Source of the DNA: Candidatus Peregrinibacteria bacterium
Lineage (GTDB): Bacteria > Patescibacteriota > Gracilibacteria > UBA1369 > PNNO01
Assembly (NCBI GenBank): GCA_014728955.1
Contig: WJKT01000062.1
Coordinates: 1-10,169 of the forward strand
Direction of reading: 5' to 3'
Length of the DNA: 10,169 nt
Shown here: one piece after another, positions 7,135 through 10,169 of the stretch
How the letters are laid out: every line of letters starts with the position of its first letter
How positions within the stretch are numbered: position 1 is the stretch's first letter
The notes under the pieces: generated by a model
Database searches by the model: none
Told to the model about the DNA's origin: nothing
The model's input: only the letters and a program-made list of their open reading frames with translations
Position numbers and translations under genes: made by a program

Positions 7135-8082
7135 TTATACGGCCGGGTCCAATTGAATGACCGTGTTAACCAGCGCAAATGCTCCTAATCCGAGAACAAT
7201 AGCAATAATCGCGCCCATAAGCACTTTCTTTGCTTTTTCCGTTTGCTCTTCGTTTCCTGCAGCAGCAACATATAAATATCCTCCATAAATTGAAGATATG
7301 ACCGCTGCAATACTCACAAAGGCTGAAATGAAATTGGTAAAATCTTTAATAATACGTTTCGCTTGCTCAGTTGCCGGAATTTCCGATCCTTGATTTGGAA
7401 ATATAACGTCCAATACAACAAATTCGGCAATGCCAAGCAAAAATAATCCCAATACAATCCAGGTAATTTGTTTTTTAACTTTTGTTTGAACCTCTTCGTT
7501 TCCTCCACTGGTAAGAAGCCGTATACCCGCAATAATAAGCATCAAAACTGCGAGTGTTCCCGCAAGCATTAATACAAGACTCACCATACCTCGTAATTCT
7601 GCACTTCCCGTCTCTGCAGCTTCTTGGGCTTGAGACATGGTATCCAGCACTTCTCCCTGGGTACCATAAAACACCTGTGTAACCGCAAAATCCGCTATCA
7701 TAATAATAACAAAACCCGCCACCAGGTAAATCAATCTATCTTTTTGTTTAGTCCAGACGTCATCTACATTTTTACGAGCCAATATAAGTCGTATTGCAGT
7801 TATAAAAATAATTATAACTGCTATTCCGCCAATCAAATATTTTGCAAAATCCATTGTAAAAAACAGTGCGCTGGTAATATTTGAAACGCCCGGCTTCTGC
7901 GTTGATTGAGCATGCGTATTGTTATCAAACGTAGGCAGTTCAGTATGTATCTGTATATCATCAAGATAGTCTTCCTGATACTGTGCAAAACTTACCTGGT
8001 CTACTCCCGTTTTAACAATAAGAGCAAACGATGTAATCGCAAGACACAGAATCAATGATGTAATAAATTTTCGAATATTCAT
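7135..8082 (-). CDS. Second triple-hairpin membrane protein, type IV secretion pilin-like
   Basis: A 315-residue paralogue of the preceding gene, starting 3 bases after its TAA. The N-terminus (MNIRKF, then a hydrophobic stretch to about residue 23, likely cleavage near SFA-Q at 33-34) looks like a signal peptide, though an uncleaved anchor is possible. A polar linker leads to three two-helix hairpins at about 70-138, 161-228 and 241-309. Their cytoplasmic loops are ARKNVDDVWTKQKD, TSGGNEEVQTKVKK and AAAGNEEQTEKAKK. Hairpins match those of the neighbour position by position: 1 with 1 (shared KY, G-x-I-A-V and T-K-Q-K), 2 with 2 (GIR, GNEE, KK), 3 with 3 (AGNEEQTE, AK, GAFA). The first loop has lost the GGNEE motif. 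The protein ends a few residues after the last helix, on the outside. The two proteins probably form a hetero-oligomeric membrane base. That is inference from co-location and shared design. Confidence 0.85.
   Translation of the reverse strand: MNIRKFITSLILCLAITSFALIVKTGVDQVSFAQYQEDYLDDIQIHTELPTFDNNTHAQSTQKPGVSNITSALFFTMDFAKYLIGGIAVIIIFITAIRLILARKNVDDVWTKQKDRLIYLVAGFVIIMIADFAVTQVFYGTQGEVLDTMSQAQEAAETGSAELRGMVSLVLMLAGTLAVLMLIIAGIRLLTSGGNEEVQTKVKKQITWIVLGLFLLGIAEFVVLDVIFPNQGSEIPATEQAKRIIKDFTNFISAFVSIAAVISSIYGGYLYVAAAGNEEQTEKAKKVLMGAIIAIVLGLGAFALVNTVIQLDPAV
7156..7875 (-). repeat. Three tandem pilin-like hairpin modules (protein-level repeat)
   Basis: Residues 70-138, 161-228 and 241-309 are three diverged copies of one helix-loop-helix membrane hairpin. 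Copy 3 has the motif AAAGNEEQTEKAKK and ends AFALVNTVI. That is nearly the same as the single hairpin of the giant PKD protein downstream, which has TAAGEEEKTTKGKK and also ends FALVNTVI. This third-position type looks like the form shared across the locus. Confidence 0.75.
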
Positions 8083-8085
8083 GTT

Positions 8086-9150
8086 TTATGGGATAAATTG
8101 GCCAGAAACGACCGTACTAATAATAGCAAAAGCACCATAGATAAGGACCATGCCTCCCACGGCAAGTATAATGAGTCGTTTTGCACGTTCAGTTTGTTCT
8201 TCATTGCCACCAGCAGTTGCATACATCACTGCACCGGCAATAAGAGCAAAAATCGCAATAGGTGCTGCAAAATTAACTACCAAATTGGTAATACCTATTA
8301 ACTCCTGCATTCCTCTGTCTGGATTAATTGCTGGCATTACTCCCGTCGAAGAATCGTAACGGGTAATATCAACGATATAGAGCACTTTATCAATAACAGT
8401 ACTAGCGATAATCATTAATATAAGCCCCAGCGACGTAAACGCCACATTTTTTTTGTCCAAAGTCACGCTTTCCTCGTTTCCTGCAAGGGCAATAAATCGA
8501 ATACCGTTACGAACAAGCATAATGACTGCAACGCTGCCAATAAAATACTTTATAAACGTAATCAAAATTCTTGTTCCTCTTTGAAACAAAGCTGCTTGTT
8601 GAATCATATTTCCCGGATCACTCAAAAATCCTCCACGGGCACAATCAATTTCACCCGGAGCACACGCAACTGACAATACTTTGGCAAACTCATCCCCCAT
8701 CATAACAATTGCCAGCCCTATAATGCCCATTGTTATTGCTGTTTTCTGCTTTGTCACCGTCTCTTCATTATCACCCGCAACAATTAATTTTATTGCAGAA
8801 AGAATAATGAATAACACGGCGATAGAACCCAAAATATATTTCAAATTTGTCACTAATCCGTAAACAAATTCATTAAGCATGCCTGTCGGCGTCGTCTCCC
8901 TTAATTGAGCAAAATCATAGTAAGCTTCAACACTCAGAGGTATATCAATATATTCATCCGTATTGTCAGGTTGCGAGTTAGTTCCTCCGGTTTCTGTTTT
9001 CATTTGATCACGGGTATTTCCCTCACCGCCTACTTGTGCAGAAGTATTATCGTTATCAGCCAGCGCCGTACCGCTCATCAATCCGACTCCAATAACAGTC
9101 AGCACAAGAATGCTCATAATCGTTCGTTTTGTTCGAATTACAGTGTTCAT
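8086..9150 (-). CDS. Triple-hairpin membrane protein, type IV secretion pilin-like (VirB2/TrbC-like modules)
   Basis: A 354-residue protein starting at ATG 9148-9150 with a typical signal peptide: basic VIRTKR, hydrophobic core, likely cleavage after GTALA near residue 31. A Ser/Thr/Asp/Gly-rich linker runs to about residue 88. Three consecutive two-helix hairpins follow, at about 90-160, 188-258 and 280-350. Each has a short charged loop: AGDNEETVTKQK, LAGNEESVTLDKK, TAGGNEEQTERAKR. After signal cleavage the first helix starts outside, so each basic loop falls in the cytoplasm, as in VirB2-type pilins. Classical VirB2 has one hairpin, so this resembles three pilins fused in tandem. Cys163 and Cys170 lie in the outside loop between hairpins 1 and 2 and could form a disulfide. 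It overlaps the upstream gene by ATGA, and a paralogue follows after 3 bases. The pilin-family resemblance is from memory of the fold and loop pattern. A channel, scaffold or pilus-base role is inference. Confidence 0.85.
   Translation of the reverse strand: MNTVIRTKRTIMSILVLTVIGVGLMSGTALADNDNTSAQVGGEGNTRDQMKTETGGTNSQPDNTDEYIDIPLSVEAYYDFAQLRETTPTGMLNEFVYGLVTNLKYILGSIAVLFIILSAIKLIVAGDNEETVTKQKTAITMGIIGLAIVMMGDEFAKVLSVACAPGEIDCARGGFLSDPGNMIQQAALFQRGTRILITFIKYFIGSVAVIMLVRNGIRFIALAGNEESVTLDKKNVAFTSLGLILMIIASTVIDKVLYIVDITRYDSSTGVMPAINPDRGMQELIGITNLVVNFAAPIAIFALIAGAVMYATAGGNEEQTERAKRLIILAVGGMVLIYGAFAIISTVVSGQFIP
8101..8883 (-). repeat. Three tandem pilin-like hairpin modules (protein-level repeat)
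   Basis: Three diverged copies of about 70 residues (residues 90-160, 188-258, 280-350). Each has hydrophobic helix, G-[DN]-[NE]-E-type charged loop, then hydrophobic helix. Copies 1 and 2 share K-Y-[IF]-[LI]-G-S-[IV]-A-V in the first helix and I-[KR] before the loop. Copy 3 lacks the Lys/Arg and has G-A-V-M-Y there. The similarity is in protein only; there is no DNA-level tandem repeat. Confidence 0.75.
9147..9150 (-). promoter_or_regulatory. ATGA stop-start overlap
   Basis: The plus strand reads tcat, so the minus strand reads ATGA. The TGA ends the Lys/Glu-rich gene and the ATG starts the first triple-hairpin gene. No Shine-Dalgarno-like GGAG is visible just upstream. Initiation probably relies on translational coupling with the preceding gene, which implies a shared transcript. 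Confidence 0.85.
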
Positions 9151-10169
9151 AAATCGTCGGGTGAGTCAGCAAATATGGCAGCATCTTTCAGTTTCTTTAT
9201 TCCTTCACGGTATATCGCGTTCATTACTTTAATAATTTTACTCGCCTGTGTAAGAGAACGCCCCCCTAAACTTTTTATTAGACTATTCTTATCAAGAGCC
9301 TTTTTATAATTGCCCGAATCAAAATATTTTTTAAACTTTTTCAGCGGCTTAAAATTAAGATCTTTCATGGTCCCTTTCTTTTCTTTAAAAGTACGTGCAA
9401 GTGAATCGAAGGTAAGGATCATATCTCTCACTTTAATGGCTTCTTTGTCGAAAACAACGTTTTCAGTGTCACCATTTAATGCCTTGTAGGCATCTTCTGT
9501 CGGCTTTTTAAAATCAACGGTAATCGTGTCATTGTTATAAAATTTCACCCGTTCTCCCGTTTGATTACCCTTTGCATCAAGCCGGTATGCGGTTTTTTGT
9601 CCGGGATAATATAACGCTTTTCTTTCGGGCTTTCCTGGCGCACCTTTGATTGTAATATGTATCATTTTCGTTTCATTTTTTGAAAGTTCCAACAGCCCGT
9701 GAATCGGTGTTTTATTTATTAATCGCAAGCCTTTTCTGTCTTTTTTTTCAGCATGAACGGTAAAAGAATTTGGCTTATCCGTTTTTTTAATAAGATTTTT
9801 AAATTCCGGATTAATAAGTTTTTCGGTGTTTTTCTTTAATTTTTCTTGCGACTTTTCCCTCTCCTTCCTTTCTTGCTCTTTTTTCTTTTGCCGTTCTCTG
9901 GCTTTTTGCTTTTGATCTTCTCGTTGTTTTTTAATCGTCTCCTGCCGTGCTTTTCTTCGCGCTTTGGCATTATCAAATCTCTTTTGTTCCTCTTTCCCAA
10001 AAGTCATTTCTTTTGCCCCCACTACGCGCTCCTTTCCTCCTGTTTCTATAGTAAAATTATTAGGATAAGCGCTTGATACTCGAATAATCGTATCGCCTTT
10101 TTTAATCTTGAAAACACCGTCATGCTTCGTTTGTCTTGTAAACGAGACATCAAACGATCCAAAATTTGA
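9147..10169 (-). CDS. Lys/Glu-rich protein of unknown function (N-terminus outside window)
   Basis: I do not recognise this gene. Reading the minus strand, the frame is open from the window edge for 340 codons to a TGA at 9147-9149, so the true start lies upstream. A GTG at 10020-10022 could look like a start, but the 49 codons before it are also open and encode plausible protein (for example FKIKKGDTIIRVSS), so I extend the gene to the edge. Visible parts: a short, probably beta-rich segment (residues 1-52 of the visible part); a strongly charged Lys/Arg/Glu/Gln run, likely a long helix or coiled coil (about 57-124); then a mixed globular region with beta-like segments (YYPGQKTAYRLD, NNDTITVDF) and a Lys-rich helical C-terminus ending DSPDDL. 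No signal peptide or membrane helix is visible in this part. Its stop overlaps the start of the next gene by four bases, so it is probably co-translated with the hairpin proteins. Function unknown. Confidence 0.85.
   Translation of the reverse strand, partial: SNFGSFDVSFTRQTKHDGVFKIKKGDTIIRVSSAYPNNFTIETGGKERVVGAKEMTFGKEEQKRFDNAKARRKARQETIKKQREDQKQKARERQKKKEQERKEREKSQEKLKKNTEKLINPEFKNLIKKTDKPNSFTVHAEKKDRKGLRLINKTPIHGLLELSKNETKMIHITIKGAPGKPERKALYYPGQKTAYRLDAKGNQTGERVKFYNNDTITVDFKKPTEDAYKALNGDTENVVFDKEAIKVRDMILTFDSLARTFKEKKGTMKDLNFKPLKKFKKYFDSGNYKKALDKNSLIKSLGGRSLTQASKIIKVMNAIYREGIKKLKDAAIFADSPDDL
9798..9998 (-). other. Charged low-complexity (likely coiled-coil) segment of the Lys/Glu-rich protein
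   Basis: About 67 residues made almost entirely of Lys, Arg, Glu, Gln and Asp with a few Ala, containing runs such as QKKKEQERKEREKSQEKLKK. There is no Pro until its end and almost no hydrophobic residues. It is therefore more likely a single long charged helix or a weak coiled coil than a folded domain. It separates the beta-like N-terminal piece from the C-terminal globular part. Confidence 0.6.

Noticed and set aside
8905..9309. 134-codon plus-strand open frame spanning two minus-strand genes
   Set aside because: It runs opposite the signal peptide of one gene and the end of the other, both well supported and joined by an ATGA overlap. The translation has no recognisable features.
10020..10022. 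GTG as the start of the Lys/Glu-rich protein
   Set aside because: The frame remains open for all 49 codons up to the window edge with protein-like composition, and no Shine-Dalgarno motif marks this GTG.
1..10169. UGA recoded to glycine, as in Gracilibacteria or Absconditabacteria
   Set aside because: A TGA ends the first gene exactly in an ATGA overlap with the next start, and no long frame contains internal TGA codons.

Overview
The window is about 10 kb of moderately AT-rich bacterial DNA. It is packed with six genes, all on the minus strand and reading right to left. Four are complete and one is cut at each window edge. The multi-hairpin, type IV secretion pilin-like membrane proteins combined with very large PKD-repeat surface proteins are an architecture I associate with Candidate Phyla Radiation (Patescibacteria) genomes. 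That assignment is an inference from gene content, with no marker gene present. UGA acts as a stop codon at the end of the first gene, and the other visible stops are UAA or UAG. This argues against the UGA=Gly code of Gracilibacteria and Absconditabacteria.

Layout in transcription order: (A) 10169-9147, an open-ended, Lys/Glu/Arg-rich protein of unknown function. Its frame stays open to the window edge. (B) 9150-8086, a 354-residue secreted-type membrane protein with three consecutive VirB2-like two-helix hairpins. It overlaps A by four bases (ATGA). (C) 8082-7135, a 315-residue paralogue of B, also with three hairpins, 3 bases downstream of B. A 67-base gap follows and carries an extended -10 promoter. 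(D) 7067-2568, a 1499-residue protein: signal peptide, one VirB2-like hairpin, an alpha-helical stretch, about ten PKD/Ig-like domains, a C-terminal membrane helix and a basic tail. (E) 2556-64, an 830-residue protein: a Gln/Pro/Ser-rich, probably cytoplasmic N-terminus, three membrane helices (the last two resembling a degenerate hairpin) and six PKD domains outside. (F) 59-1, the first 19 codons of another basic, then hydrophobic, N-terminus.

The shared theme is one membrane hairpin module: two helices joined by a short charged cytoplasmic loop, often G-[GN]-x-E-E followed by Lys residues. I count about eight copies. Three each are in B and C, one is in D and one degenerate copy is in E. 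Positive-inside reasoning places the PKD arrays of D and E outside the membrane. My inference is that this locus builds a cell-envelope assembly. B and C would form or nucleate a hairpin-packed membrane base, and D and E would carry long PKD stalks for adhesion or cell-cell contact. No VirB4/VirD4 ATPase, sortase or peptidase is present to confirm secretion activity.

No RNA genes, CRISPR arrays, insertion sequences or convincing terminators were seen. The only gap longer than 12 bases is the 67-base promoter region, so there are no long gene-free stretches.
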